This document shows positions 1-11,295 of a DNA stretch of 64,000 nucleotides, piece after piece. A program made the position numbers and the translations under genes. The notes beneath the pieces are model-generated. The model saw only the letters and a program-made list of their open reading frames with translations, made no database searches and was not told the DNA's origin. This DNA comes from Cochliopodium minus (taxonomy: Eukaryota > Discosea > Himatismenida > Cochliopodiidae). The DNA is taken from positions 14,628-78,627 of the forward strand of contig JAMYWO010000186.1 of assembly GCA_024220525.1 (NCBI GenBank), in the 5' to 3' direction. Each line of letters starts with the position of its first letter. The stretch's first letter is position 1.

Positions 1-90
1 ATAAAATAGTAAATAAAATAGTAAATAAAATAGTAAATAAAATAGTAAATAAAATAGTAAATAAAATAGTAAATAAAATAGTAAATAAAT
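1..90. repeat. 12-bp tandem repeat in a RhoGEF intron
   Basis: About seven perfect copies of the unit ATAAAATAGTAA run from the left edge. The repeat lies just past the donor of the last visible RhoGEF exon (intron begins at 103 on the minus strand), so it is intronic. It is the kind of low-complexity sequence on which assemblies misjoin. Confidence 0.9.
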
Positions 91-103
91 TAAAAAAAGG
101 GAC

Positions 104-1826
104 CTTCACGAAAAAGAAGGGGATAACGACAAATACGTTGAATGGGAGTAATGAGTTGGCCATGTAAATGTTCTGCAACTTTGGTGGAAAGATGTTGTAA
201 TTTGCAAGAAAGAAAACATTCATCCAAATATTTTTTAAATATACTGTCATCTACCAACTCTCCCAACAATATTACTGCTTGTTCATAATTTATACAATAC
301 TCTGTATACACTGATAATCTTTTTTTTTTTTTTTTCATCAATTAAATTGGAATTGAAAATGAAAATAAAAAAATAAAAAAAATGAATATTTAAAAAAAAA
401 AATAATTTAAAAAAAAATAAAATAAAAAATGAATAAAAAATAAATAAGAAAATAAAGTTACTGATTAGCGAGCTCTTTGAAAATTTTGCCAACTTTATAA
501 CCAAGATTAGATTCTTCATTTTCGCTCAAAGTTTTTTCGTAGTTGTAAACAACACTTAGATCTCCAAGTAACTTTTTGTGAACTTGACATATCGTCTCTA
601 CGTTTCCAAACATCATTTCTACATATTTCTTTCTGTTTGGATCATCTTTAAATTTCATTCTCAATGGAATCAAATAAATCTTTTTAAAAAAAAAAAAATT
701 AAATTGAATAAATGTGAAAAATTGGATGATAAATTAAAATTAGTTTAAAAATTAAATTATAAGACAGAATGATAGACAGAATGATATTGATAATGGAATG
801 ATAATTTATAATTTTGAATATTGATGGTTACTTGAATCATTTCACAAATCGAGCGAAAATAGGTCTCTTCTGTAGTAAAAATTTCCAAGAGTGGGCTTTT
901 TCTCATTTTAAGTTTTTTTTGATCAGATTGGATGGGAGGATCTGTATTGAATTCATTATTTGTTGTGATATTGTTTGTATTTGAAGGATCATTATTAATA
1001 TTTTCAGCTTCATTAATTAATTGAGTGGTCTCTTGATCAAGAGGGAGTTCATTTGGGAGAAATACTTTGGTGGAGAGTCTTATTGTTCCCTTTTTCAATT
1101 TATTTTCATCAAAACTATCACTTTCATCTGAATCTTGTAGGGAATCTGTTTTTTAAAAAAAAAAAGATGATTAAACACATATTGCTCAAAATGGATCTAC
1201 CTTCTTCATCAAAAAATTGATGCTCCAAAGAAGCCTCTGGATTTTCAAAGAAAGGAGTGGGGCTATTAGATTTTGAATTCGATGTGACTGAATTATCTCC
1301 TTTGTTATCCCGAAGAGGGCTATCAGATGGAGGAGGAGAAGGAGGAGGTGGAAGATGTTTGTGATCTTGAAATACTGATTTTTTGACAAACTTTTTTGCA
1401 TCATTTGTTTTTTTGATCATCTTATTTGGTTCATCCACTTTGATAGGAATTCCCACTTTTTTTTCCACCATTTTTTTTACAATCTTCTTTGGATCATCTG
1501 ATTTTTGGGACGATTCTGAATTATCAGTTTCTTCAGAAGTAAATGAAGATTCTGTTTGATTATCGGTTAAAAGATTCGAATTATTTTCCGATAAATTTAA
1601 ATTTTCCTCAGTTTGTTCTTCTGTTTCATTATTAGAATCATCTTTTTGATTATCCTTTATTAATTTAATCACTTTCACCACTTTCTTTGGTTCAGGAAAT
1701 TTTTTCAAAACAATTTTCTTAATAATTTTCTTGGGCTCTTCTCTCTTTATTGGTTCTTAATATAGTAGATGAATAAGAATTAATTTTGCTTTATAATTAA
1801 TTACCCTCTAATTTATTCTCTTTCAT
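104..1826 (-). CDS. RhoGEF (Dbl family), 5' half: Ser/Pro-rich N-terminus and most of the DH domain
   Basis: Five exons on the minus strand: 1826-1805, 1755-1201, 1145-832, 679-462 and 318-104. They join in frame to about 441 residues. The start MKENKLE is the first ATG and lies 100 bp from the divergent PDI gene. The first 200 or so residues are Lys/Ser/Asn-rich with a proline stretch (PPPPSPPPS), probably disordered. The DH (RhoGEF) domain starts at EIFTTEETYFRSI, continues through the middle helices, and reaches the conserved CR3 motif ITPIQRICRYPLLFRE, where the exon ends in phase 1. The rest would lie left of the window. Instead, an exon starting mid-DH in exactly the matching phase is found at 6417. 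DH domains exchange GDP for GTP on Rho/Rac proteins to control actin. The Rho target cannot be told from sequence. Confidence 0.85.
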
Positions 1827-1925
1827 TTTTTTTTAATAATTTGCAATCATACTAATTTATACAATTCATTTCAAATCTAAAGAGGAATATATAACTCAAA
1901 TTGAAAAGGATATAAAAAAAAAAAA
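1827..1925. promoter_or_regulatory. Short divergent intergenic region between RhoGEF and PDI genes
   Basis: Only 99 bp separate the two start codons, so both core promoters must lie here or inside the genes. The stretch is A/T-rich with T runs and a poly-A tract directly before the PDI ATG. No specific element is recognisable. Confidence 0.4.
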
Positions 1926-2835
1926 ATGAAGAATTCTTTTATAATTCTTATACTATTTCTCTTTTTTATATTAATTGAATGCCAAGTGACCAAATTGACG
2001 TCAAGAAATTTTAATTTTGAAATTTTGAAAAAAAATAAAGGTTTCATTGAATTTTATGCTCCATGGTGTGGACATTGCAAAAAATTTAAACCTATATACA
2101 CAGAATTAGCAAATACAGTTTCAAAAAACCATCTAATATCAAAAGGCAAAATTTTTTGTTCCTACTTTAAAAAGATTAAATATTGATATTGATTCTCACA
2201 TTCTCAATTCAGTGGATTGTACAGTAGAAAAAGGTAAAGATAAATATTTATTATATATCATTATTAAACACCATATATCAGAAATATGCAATGAATTTGA
2301 TATAAAAGGATATCCAACATTAATTAAATTTGAAAATCACAAATATTCTGAAATTAGACCAGAAAGAGAATTATCAGATTTAATATCAAAAGCAGAAAAG
2401 GGATTAAAGGAATTAATGGAAGAAGAAAGAGAAGAAAAAGAAACAAAAAAGAAAACAGAATTTAAAATGGAAATTCATTCTCTACCTTCGATATCTCCAC
2501 AAAAGATTAATGAAGAAGGAAAAATAGAAGTGGTAGATGAATCTTCTTTTTGGGAGAAGAGTGACAAAGAAATTTCCTTTCTCTTTTTTTCAAATTCTTC
2601 TCTTTCTTGTCAAGAGATGGAAAAAGCATTTGAAGCTGTAGCTCACTCAATAAAAGATAGAAATCAAGTTTTGAAGATTAATTGTTTGAAAAATAACAAT
2701 TATCTCTGCAATAAATTTGAAATCAAAATCTTTCCTTATTTTGGAATTATTGACGATCAAATCTATTATGCACACCCCTCTTCCCATTCAACACCTGAAT
2801 CTCTTTTAAATTTTTTGGATCACATATCTAATTAA
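1926..2835 (+). CDS. Protein disulfide isomerase-like ER protein with one CGHC thioredoxin domain
   Basis: An N-terminal signal peptide (hydrophobic, ending near IECQ) is followed by a thioredoxin domain with the PDI active site APWCGHCKKFKP. The domain continues as VDCTVEK, then EICNEFDIKGYPTL (cis-Pro motif), over a clear 48-bp intron (2234-2281, GTAAAG...CAG). A Glu/Lys-rich linker leads to a second thioredoxin-like region whose CXXC has been lost (SLSCQEM). Just after ELANT the frame must shift by one. Either a 28-bp GT-AG intron (GTTTCA...AAAAG, about 2118-2145) is removed, or there is one extra A in a homopolymer; both restore a stop-free reading. The family oxidises and isomerises disulfides of secretory proteins in the ER. 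No KDEL-type tail is present (end is DHISN), so ER retention is uncertain. Confidence 0.85.
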
Positions 2836-2897
2836 ATCCGTTCTGTTAAATTTCTCTGAATTGAATTAAAACGAATGAAAATGAAATGAAATGAATT

Positions 2898-2898
2898 N
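2898..2898. other. Single ambiguous base (N)
   Basis: One N lies between the PDI gene and a kinase fragment whose first half is missing. It coincides with a break in gene content and may mark a contig join. Confidence 0.9.
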
Positions 2899-3020
2899 AA
2901 ATGTAATAATGAAATGTTCTGATTGTAAAAAAATATCAATTTTTGTCAATCAAGTTGATTTTATTGAAATTAATATAAATAAATATAATAGAATTTTCTT
3001 TTAAAAAAAGAATGTTTTAG

Positions 3021-3892
3021 TGACCAGTGTTGAACCTTTCGTTGCAAAGTTAAGGTAATTTTACAAACAAATATTAAAATAAATCAAATTTAAAAAATTT
3101 TTTTTTCATTTAACAAAGTGACTTCGAAACTGCTTGTTTTATTAATCACTATACTAATGGAAGAAGCCCCATTGATAATCCTACTTGGATGGTAAATAAA
3201 CTAAAATCATTCAATTATTTAATTATAAATCAACAATTATTATTTAATTATTTAATGATTTAATTATTAATTATCAATATAAATCTTAAAAGGCACCAGA
3301 ACTGATTTTAGGGGAAAGATACAATGAAAAAGTGGACATATATGGGTTTGGGATAATCATGTGGGAGATTCAAACGAGAAAATTTCCATTTGAAGATCAA
3401 AAAATGTTTAACAATCAACTTGAAAAAGAAATTGTTAAAGGATTAAGGCCTCCAATTGAAAACAGTTGGGATAAGAATTTCATTTGTTTGATAAAAGATT
3501 GTTGGGAATTTTTTCATGAAAAACGTCCTTCCGCAAACAAATTATTAAATAAGATCGAAAACATAAGTAAGTTTCTTCCTTTTTTTTAATTAATTTATTT
3601 ATAAATTTTTAAAAAATAGGAATTGGAAAGACTATTAATCTCAGTTTTACACCTCCAAAGATTCTAACATTTTAAGAAGAGAAACCCTCAAAAATGTAAA
3701 ATTTGATCAAGTCACAAACTATAATCCAAACATTTAGTCTCTTCAAGCAAAGAATAATATCAGAGGCTCAAAATACAATATTGTTGATTTGGATAAATCT
3801 GATAAACACAAATTTGAGGATCTTTCAAACTTATTTCAAGAAACAATCCCTTTGATTAATCTCCTTAAAAGCGAAAATCTAAATGAGAATTA
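3021..3892 (+). pseudogene. 5'-truncated tyrosine-kinase-like (TKL) kinase remnant
   Basis: Exons 3021-3054, 3119-3191, 3293-3566 and 3620-3675 join to a kinase C-lobe. It contains VAKLSDFETACF at the DFG position (Asp and Phe kept, Gly replaced by Glu), the activation-loop end NPTWMAPEL, VDIYGFGIIMWEI (helix F) and the terminal CWEFFHEKRPSA motif typical of TKL kinases. Nothing upstream encodes the glycine loop, the catalytic lysine or the HRD loop: 2836-3020 is A/T-rich with no open frame. After the stop at 3675, coding-like sequence resumes one frame over, with an in-frame TAG, until about 3892. Missing front half, frameshift and stop argue for a dead fragment. The alternative is that the front half was lost at an assembly join at 2898. 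Confidence 0.7.
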
Positions 3893-3999
3893 GTTATTAA
3901 ATTTGGTTTTTTTTTCAATGAAATTTTGTTTAATAATATAATTAGTTCTCATTACAAAAAAATTTAAAGGAATACAGAACAAGATATAGAGAATATATC

Positions 4000-6037
4000 T
4001 TATTTTTTGTTTTTAGTCTTTTTATCTTCTTGCTTGATAAGATTTTCAGATAGACTCAACAAAACTTTTTTCCATTCTTCTCTTTCGTGCTGTTGTTCAA
4101 CTTGAAGTTCCCAAATACGCTCACTCTTACTTTCAATGATCCTCAAACCATGACCATATTGTCCAACAAGCATGGTATCTGCGACCAAAAATTTGTTGAC
4201 AAGTTTTATTTCTCCTTTTGATTTTGTTTTTGGTGTAATGTTGTTATCTTCATAGTAAATTGCCTTTTCTGGTGTTAATATGAAATAACGCAACTTCCAA
4301 TTTCTTCTTTTTCCTCCTTTTTTCCACATCCATCCTTTTTTTTTGGAAAGAAAGTAAATTTTATAATCAGAGATGTAAACATTTTTTTTTTACCAGTTTT
4401 TAAAATGAAGGAAGAATTGGTTGTTTTTTCGTTCAATTTTATCAAAGAAAATTTTCTATCATTTTGAAGAGGATTGTTGATTTCAAGGGACATAGGAGAA
4501 GATTCATGAACAGAGGAGAGAATAGGTGTATTTTCCCTGTCTTCTCCACTAGATACTTTTGAAGAAGGGAATAATCCTTTAAACTTTTCCTCTCCCCTCT
4601 TAATTTTACCTTCCCACCAACCTTTTTTTTTGGAAAAAATGGGTTTCATTAAGAAATAAAACAACAGAAAATCAAATTATAAAAATAAACATTTTAAAAT
4701 GTAAAAAAATGAAGTTAATTTTAAAAAAGTGAGGAAATATTTTACTTATGTTATATTTGTGCATGACACTGATGGTTTCTCCTTTTGTAAAAGAGAGTTT
4801 ATCGAAATCAGGAGAAGAAAAGTCCTCAGTGGCTTTCACCTCCATGATGACAGCCCTTTTCTTTTTGGTGTTTTTCTCTTTTTTGGAGTTTAAAAGATCA
4901 GAGAAAGAAGAAGAAGAGAGTTTATCTTTCAAAAGAAACAGTGGGTTTATGTTTACTTGATGCCCACTTTTACTCACACTGGGACTGTTCACATTACTGC
5001 TGTTAGGACTGTTCACATTACTGTGGTTAGGACTGTTTGTGTTTATAGAAATGTTATCCACTGAGGAAGAAGGAGATGTTTTAATTGTATTTGTTGGTGT
5101 TTCTCCCTTTTCATTTTCAATATCAACATTACTCTTTTCATTATCCGTATTTTCATTAGTATTATTAACTTTTGTATTATTCTCTTTATGGTTAATGTTA
5201 TTCATGTTTTTATTATTGTTATTATTGTTATTCATGTTTTTATTATTGTTATTATTGTTATTATTATTATTATTATTGTTAATGTTATTATTATTATTAT
5301 TGTTATTATTGTTAATGTTATTATTATTATAATTATCATTTTGATTGTTGGTGTCGTGGCTATTATCATGGTTAGTATGATGGTTATTATTTTGGTTGTT
5401 GGAAGAGAGGAAAAGAGAAGAGTAGAAGGGAGAAGAAGGAAGGAGAGAAAGAAAAGAAGAGAAGAGAGAAGAAGAGGAGGGGAGAGAAGAAAGACGAGAA
5501 GAAAGAAGAAGAGAAAAATGATTTTGTTTTTCAATTTCTTTTTCTATTTCTTCTTGAAGTGAAAGAAAAAGAGAAGAAAGGGAAAGGGAATGATTGAGGA
5601 GAGAAAGAGAAAGAGAAGAAGAACGTTCCAAATCTCCTTTCAACTTTTCTATTTGAAGGGAAAGAAGAGACTGAGCTTGTAAAATTTTAGTTTTATTATT
5701 AGTAGGTTTGTTAAAAAGAGAATGGATGTTGTTGGTGTTGAGAGATTCGTATATTTCTTTTTTTCTTTCTTCGCATGCTTCATCTATTCTTTTCATCCAT
5801 TCATCTCGTACTCTTTCTTCTTTTGCAAAGATGTCATAGTTTTTCTTTTTCTCCATCCTGACAAATTGAAATCCCAATGTTATTTCTTGTTGATTCTTTG
5901 GTGTTGGAAACTTTCTCACCAAAACATCTTCCAATTTCACCATTTGTTTAAATACCTTTTTTTTTCAAAAATATATATATATATATATATATATTAAATA
6001 TTTTGCAAATTTTATTTGGAAATGATGATAAAATGAT

Positions 6038-6073
<36 letters not shown>

Positions 6074-6417
6074 AAAAAGAGTTTTTACAATTTTTTGAGA
6101 TTGGATAACAGAATTTTTCTTTTTGAAAGGTTTGGTCCACATGAGATGATCATCAAAAAGGAAGAAATGAAGATCTTGTAAATCTTTAGATTTGTTTCGT
6201 TTAGAAAGAGTTTCTTCTGCAATCAAAAAACGTTTTCTATCAGCTAAAGGAGTAGGACCCTTGTAATCAACCAAACTTTCTTCTATTTTTTTCATTTCCA
6301 AATATTTCTTTTCTATTGCCATCTCCCTGTTTACTTGTGATGCCACTTTTTCTAAATCTTTCAACACTGTTGTCAAATAATATCTTTCATGATGTTCTTC
6401 TGGTGTGTAATTTACCA
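4000..6417 (-). CDS. RhoGEF, 3' half: end of DH, PH, coiled coil and poly-Asn, SH3, second PH
   Basis: Four minus-strand exons: 6417-6089, 5955-4746, 4621-4394 and 4334-4000 (TAA). The first exon begins mid-DH (VNYTPEEHHERYY, the helix after CR3) and runs into a PH domain (DLHFFLFDDHLMWTKPF, then FAKEERVRDEWMKRI). A coiled-coil, Ser/Leu-rich region and a long Asn run follow. Next is an SH3 domain split by an intron (SFTKGETISVMHKY, then ISWWEGKIKRG and GLFPSSKV), and the protein ends with a second PH domain (WMWKKGGKRRNWKLRYFIL to ERIWELQVEQQHEREEWKK). No start codon or DH front half lies upstream; 6430-6795 is low-complexity A/T. The acceptor phase fits exactly the donor at 104, so this is best read as the missing second half of the RhoGEF at 104-1826 (joined length about 1,141 residues). 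The other reading is a truncated paralogue. Confidence 0.85.
5190..5345 (-). repeat. Asn-codon (AAT/AAC) run inside the RhoGEF
   Basis: On the coding strand this is a long run of AAT/AAC codons broken only by Ile, Lys and Met. It lies between the coiled coil and the SH3 domain and gives spurious poly-Leu frames on the other strand. Such asparagine tracts are common in AT-rich amoeboid genomes. Confidence 0.9.
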
Positions 6418-6429
6418 CTATTCTTCCCC

Positions 6430-6795
6430 ATTCATTAATAATATGAAATAAATAAAATAAATATTATAAAATAAATAAAATAAATAAAAATAAATAAAAT
6501 GAATAAAATAAATAAAATAAATATTATAAAATAAATAAAATAAGAAATAAATAAAATATGAAATAAATAATAAATAATATTTATAAATTAAAACAAATTA
6601 AATAAAATAAATAAAAAATAAAAAACTATAAAATAAAATAAATAAATGATATAATAATATAAAATAATTAAAGTAAATAAAAAGTNATAAAAAATAAAAA
6701 ATAAAAAATAAAAAATAAAAAATAAAAAATAAAAAATAAAAAATAAAATAAAATAAAATAAAAATAAATAAAAATATTAAATAAAAAAAAAAATT
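6430..6795. repeat. Low-complexity AAATA-type tract containing an ambiguous base at 6686
   Basis: The stretch is almost pure A/T with nested units such as ATAAAATAA and AAAAAT, and one N at 6686. Both flanking genes, the RhoGEF on the left (minus) and the CC2D2A-like gene on the right (plus), lose their 5' parts exactly here. No coding sequence is visible within it. Confidence 0.85.
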
Positions 6796-6799
6796 TCAG

Positions 6800-7567
6800 G
6801 AAGCTCGAATATAGTGGTACCACAATGCTTTTTCAACGTGAGAAGGTTGGGTCCTCGTCTTCCTACCTCCCGTGTTATCGAAATAAGACAGGATATCATT
6901 GAAGAAGTTTCAGCGGGAATAACTAATTGGAGACATGGTGAACACATGGACACTTCTTTCAACAAAGAATTAAGTAATAAAAACAATAAGATAAATAAAA
7001 TGAAAAAAAATAAAAAAAAAAATAAAAAATTTGAAATAAAAAATTTGAAATAAAAAATTTGAAATAAAAAAAATAAAAAAGAAAAAATAAAAATTATTCA
7101 TTTGAAAAGGCCCTGTTTTGGAAAATGGTTTGGTTCTGATGGAGAAAGAAAGGATTTTGAACTCCAAATTAAACAAAGAAATGTCAAATTGGAAAGGACA
7201 AGTCACAAAAGCTTCCCCAAAAGGTATTTTCAATTTTTACATATTTTTTTTTTATTTTTTAATTATTTTTTAATTATTTTCAAATTTTTCATTTTAATTT
7301 TTTAATTTTTTAATTATTTTTATTATTTTATTCATTTATTTTTTTATTTATTTGATTTTTTTCTTTTCAGGTTATGATTTTGAGGGAGTTCCTTTCAATT
7401 TTGTTTACACAGATTCAAGAAAGATCAGAAAACACATTTTGCAATCTATCGACTACCACACTGTTCGCGGAGAAGATATCTTGTTCTCTGTTGCTGCTTT
7501 GATGGTTCCTTATTACAATGGTTGTGTTTCTGTTTGGGTTTTTGTTGCGAAGCTCATCAAAATATAA
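6800..7567 (+). CDS. C-terminal fragment of a CC2D2A/CEP76-like ciliary protein
   Basis: Three exons, 6800-6973, 7110-7223 and 7371-7567, join in frame to about 160 residues. The last exon has a pattern I know from the C-terminus of CC2D2A: GVPFNFVYTD, then a helix, then VPYYNGCVSVWVFVAKL. The first exon (VPQCFFNVRR, ending GITNWRH) would fit the preceding transglutaminase-like region. CC2D2A is a transition-zone protein of cilia; CEP76, a centriolar protein, shares the fold, so the exact family is uncertain. The gene starts with an acceptor (TTTCAG at 6794-6799) and nothing upstream encodes the rest, which in the family is very long. It is either a true fragment or cut at the low-complexity join on its left. 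Confidence 0.55.
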
Positions 7568-7791
7568 AAAAAAAAATTAAAAAAAATTGTTTTTATTTAT
7601 TCCCCTTTTGTCAAATAGATTTTTACTTTTCATGAAATCAAAATGATTTTTAAAAATAAGAAAAATTATTCAAACGATTTTTAAAAATGATTTGAATTAA
7701 AATTTAATAACTTTAAAGAGGAAAAAGAAAAAGAAAATTTAATATTGAAGTTTTTAATTTAATTAAATAAAAAAATATAAAAAAAAAAAAA

Positions 7792-10030
7792 ATGAAATTG
7801 TTTATAATTTTTTCAATTTTTCTTCTATTATTCCCAGATGTTATCTCGGTTATATCCATCAATTCTTGTACTGATTTGGGTTTGATGTCAAATAGCAATG
7901 GGAGTTTCATCCTTGAAAATGATATTGATTGTTCCAATGCAAGTACTATTATCTTTATGGATTTCAAAGGGACTTTGAATGGAAATAATAAAAAGATTCT
8001 TGGATTGCAGATCCCCTTATTTGGCGAAACTTCCACAACAACCTATATTTATGATTTGAGTATAGAAAATTCAATCATCATTGGAGGTGGTTTATATGAT
8101 AATGGGACTTCTTTTATATCTGGAATATTTGCAGGTTATTGAAAAGAAATTTCAATTTTTTTATTTCACTCAAATTTTATTTTATTTTCCAGAAACTTTG
8201 AGAGGTCAAATCATTAATTGTTCTTCAATTAATAATACCATCCAATTTAATGAGAATGGATTTAGCAAAACAAAAGTTGGATTTTTCTCCGGTGCATCAG
8301 ATACTTTTTTGTTAATGAAAAACTGTTCAAGTTGTAACAATCATTTGAAATCAAAGTTTATATATGTTGGAGGTTTGATCGGAGAAATTGGGTAAGTTTC
8401 TATCAAAATTTTAAATAATTAAAAATTTAATTTTCAAAACGACCAATTATCCTTTAAAACTATTTTTAGAAAGGAAAATGGAAAAGATGATATTACTATT
8501 GAAAATTCCTCTTCATACAAAAATATATTCTTTATTCCATATTTCTCAAGTTTCTGGACTTTAAGCTTCGGTTCATTGGGAGGATCAGTATTGTAAAAAA
8601 TATTTCAAATTTTATTAATTAAAAAAAGTTCAAAAAAATGTTAATCTTTTTCCAAATTTCAATTTTTTGATTAAAATCTATTTAGCAACACAAAAGTAGT
8701 GAATTTTATTTCCCAATACAACAACTTTGAGACTAATAGGTCATCTCTTGTCGGAGGATTAATAGGAGCTCTTGTTAACTCTAGCATCTTTGATTCTGTT
8801 TCCTCTAACAACCTTTTCAACCTTAACAACACAACTTCAGTTGGAGGATTTGTAGGTGTGACCAGATTAAATGTTTATATAACAAATTGTATTTCTTCCA
8901 ACAATTTAATAAACGGTAAAAAAAAAAAAATCATTTTTCTTTTTTATTCATCTTTCTTTTTGTTTTCTTTTAAAATGAAGCAATTAATGCTGGTTATTGT
9001 GGAGGTTTCAGTAATTCAGTTTTTAATTCGAGTTTAATAACAAATTCTAGTTCAAAAGACAATCTTGTAAATTGCCCGAAAAGTTTTTATTCAGGAGGGT
9101 AAAAATTCATTAATCAAAAGAAAAAATTTATTTTACAACTTCTTTTTTTAAAAAACAGATTTTCCGGAACAGGATTCAATCTTAGTTTCATTGAAGTTAA
9201 TAATACGATTGTAGTTGGAGGAGAAGTTACTGGAGGTATTGTTGGAATGAATGGCGGATTTATTGAATACTCTTTTTTTTACAATATCAAAAGTAAAGTT
9301 CCTATTACTTCAAGCAGAAACGCTGGTGGTATTGCAGCAAGTTCTTATTCAGGGTCTATTTCAAATTGCTTTGTAATTGTAAAGTAAAAATTCTTTATTT
9401 TTTTAGATATTTTGCATATTTTTTTGTTAATTGATTTTTAAATATTTATTATTTTTTAAGTTTATTTAATTTTTAAAAAAGTAAAATATACTCAAATTAT
9501 GCAATGGGACCTTCTTCTGCTGGTATTGTTGTAGAATTAACAAACACTTCAGTTATTAACACTTACTTTGTTGGAATTGTAAAAACCTCTAAAGAAAATG
9601 GGTATCCCCTCACAGGTTATACTTCTAACCCAAGTAACACAAGTTTTTGGGATAAAAGTAAAATAAAAATAAATCAATTTATTTGCATAATCAACTTTTC
9701 TCCTAAATTTCTTCATAAAAAAAAAAAGGTTTGATGCATGATTCTCTTTCAAGTTATGGAAATGGAATTGGAATTTCTAGATCAGTTTTTACAAGTGGTC
9801 AAATATTGTTTCAAGATGTCAATGATCGTTGGTGTTATAAAAAGTCTTTCTTCCCTTTTTTCAAGAAGAAGGGAGTTTGTGATTCTCCTTTTGTTGTTCC
9901 TAAAACCAATCTCACCTTGATCATTTGGTTGAGTGTTGGTGGGTTTTTGGTTTTAGTTTTGATGGTTGTTACAATTGTTTTGATAGTCAAGAAATTTAGA
10001 AACAAACATAAATACGAAGAGTTGAACTAA
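7792..10030 (+). CDS. Type I membrane protein with GLUG-like beta-helix repeats
   Basis: Eight exons: 7792-8134, 8193-8391, 8470-8592, 8686-8915, 8981-9098, 9159-9383, 9482-9657 and 9729-10030. A signal peptide (MKLFIIFSIFLLLFPDVIS) opens the protein. The ectodomain is made of repeats of about 25-30 residues such as GGLIGALVNSSIFDSVS, GGFVGVTRLNVYITNC, GGIVGMNGGFIEYSFFYN and AGIVVELTNTSVINTYFVG. These match the GLUG motif, and the closing NTSFWDKS element typical of such proteins follows. It is rich in Asn-X-Ser/Thr sites. One membrane helix (IIWLSVGGFLVLVLMVVTIVLIV is spread over about 23 residues, split here only for description) and a short basic tail end it. Likely a cell-surface protein, perhaps in adhesion; ligand unknown. 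All splice phases agree. Confidence 0.8.
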
Positions 10031-10282
10031 AAAATTAAATTGAATTCAAATTAATAAAGTTTAAAAGAAATCAATTTTTACCAAAGAATCTGAATTTATA
10101 ATTTATATAATTAACTTTTAAAATTATAAAATTAGAAATTAAATGAGGATATTTTAAAGACTATTTTGAATATTCTTGTTGTTTTTTGCTTTTAAAGAAT
10201 ATCCAAATCAAATTCCCAACAAAAAAAAAAAAAATTTAAAATTGAAACTTTTATTTTATAATTTGGAAACAAAATAATAACA

Positions 10283-11263
10283 ATGAAGCTTGAGGAAAGA
10301 AGATTATCCATAGACACAGGATATACATCAACTGATGAAAAAAATAAATTGATCATATTGGAAGAAAGAAGATTGAGAAATTCGATTATAGAGGAGGAGA
10401 ATGTGGATGTGATTGAATTGAGCCCAAATGCAAAGAATTGGGATTTTTCAAAGAGATCCAGATTCGTTCTCTTTGGTGCATTTCTCAATTTGATGACCTC
10501 ATTGGGATTCTGCTTTTCTGTGGGTCCATTGATAGAAATCTATGTCAAAGAATTTAATGAATCAAGGTAAAATAATGAAATATAAAAAAACATAAATTTT
10601 CTTTTCAGCGAAATATTATTTATAAAATTTTCATATTTCTTTATTACATAATCCTTACTTATCATCTTCGTTGTCCAATCATCCTTTAAAAAAGCAAAAA
10701 ATTATTTAATTTATATTCACTATAACTTTTTTCAATCAAAATTCAAAAAAATAGATCAAATTTAATATGGATGGCAGCCCTAATATCTTCAATGGTGAAA
10801 AAAATTTATTTCTTTATTTTTTTATTTTAAATTTAATTTATAATTTTAATTAAAAAAAATACAGCCTTTTTTGTTTGGGCCCTTGGCAGGAAAGATATCG
10901 TATCACATAAATGAAAACGTTGTGTTAGTTTTGGGCAGTATTTTGATGAGCGGAAGTATTTTCATTTCAAGTTTCTTGGAGTCCGCTTCACACCTCATTG
11001 TTAGTTTGGGTATAGGTGCTGGAATAGGTGCTGGTAAAATTAAAAATTTCAATGTTAAAAAAAAAATATTAAAAATAAAAATAAAAATAAAAATAATAAA
11101 AAATAAAAAAATAAAAAATAATGCATACAAAAATTAAATTTTTGTTCATAGGCTTTGTTTTCTATCCTTCTAAATTTTGTTGGTAATGGTTCAATTGTTT
11201 TTTTATACAAGGCATTAGGTTTTGCAATATCAGGAATGTAAAAAAATAAAAAATAAAAAATAT

Positions 11264-11295
<32 letters not shown>

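Noticed and set aside
1-90. Possible CRISPR-like or telomeric repeat
   Set aside because: Short perfect 12-bp A/T units without spacers, inside an intron, in a eukaryote.
5039-5562. Poly-Leu and poly-Ile open frames on the plus strand
   Set aside because: They are antisense to the Asn-codon run of the RhoGEF.
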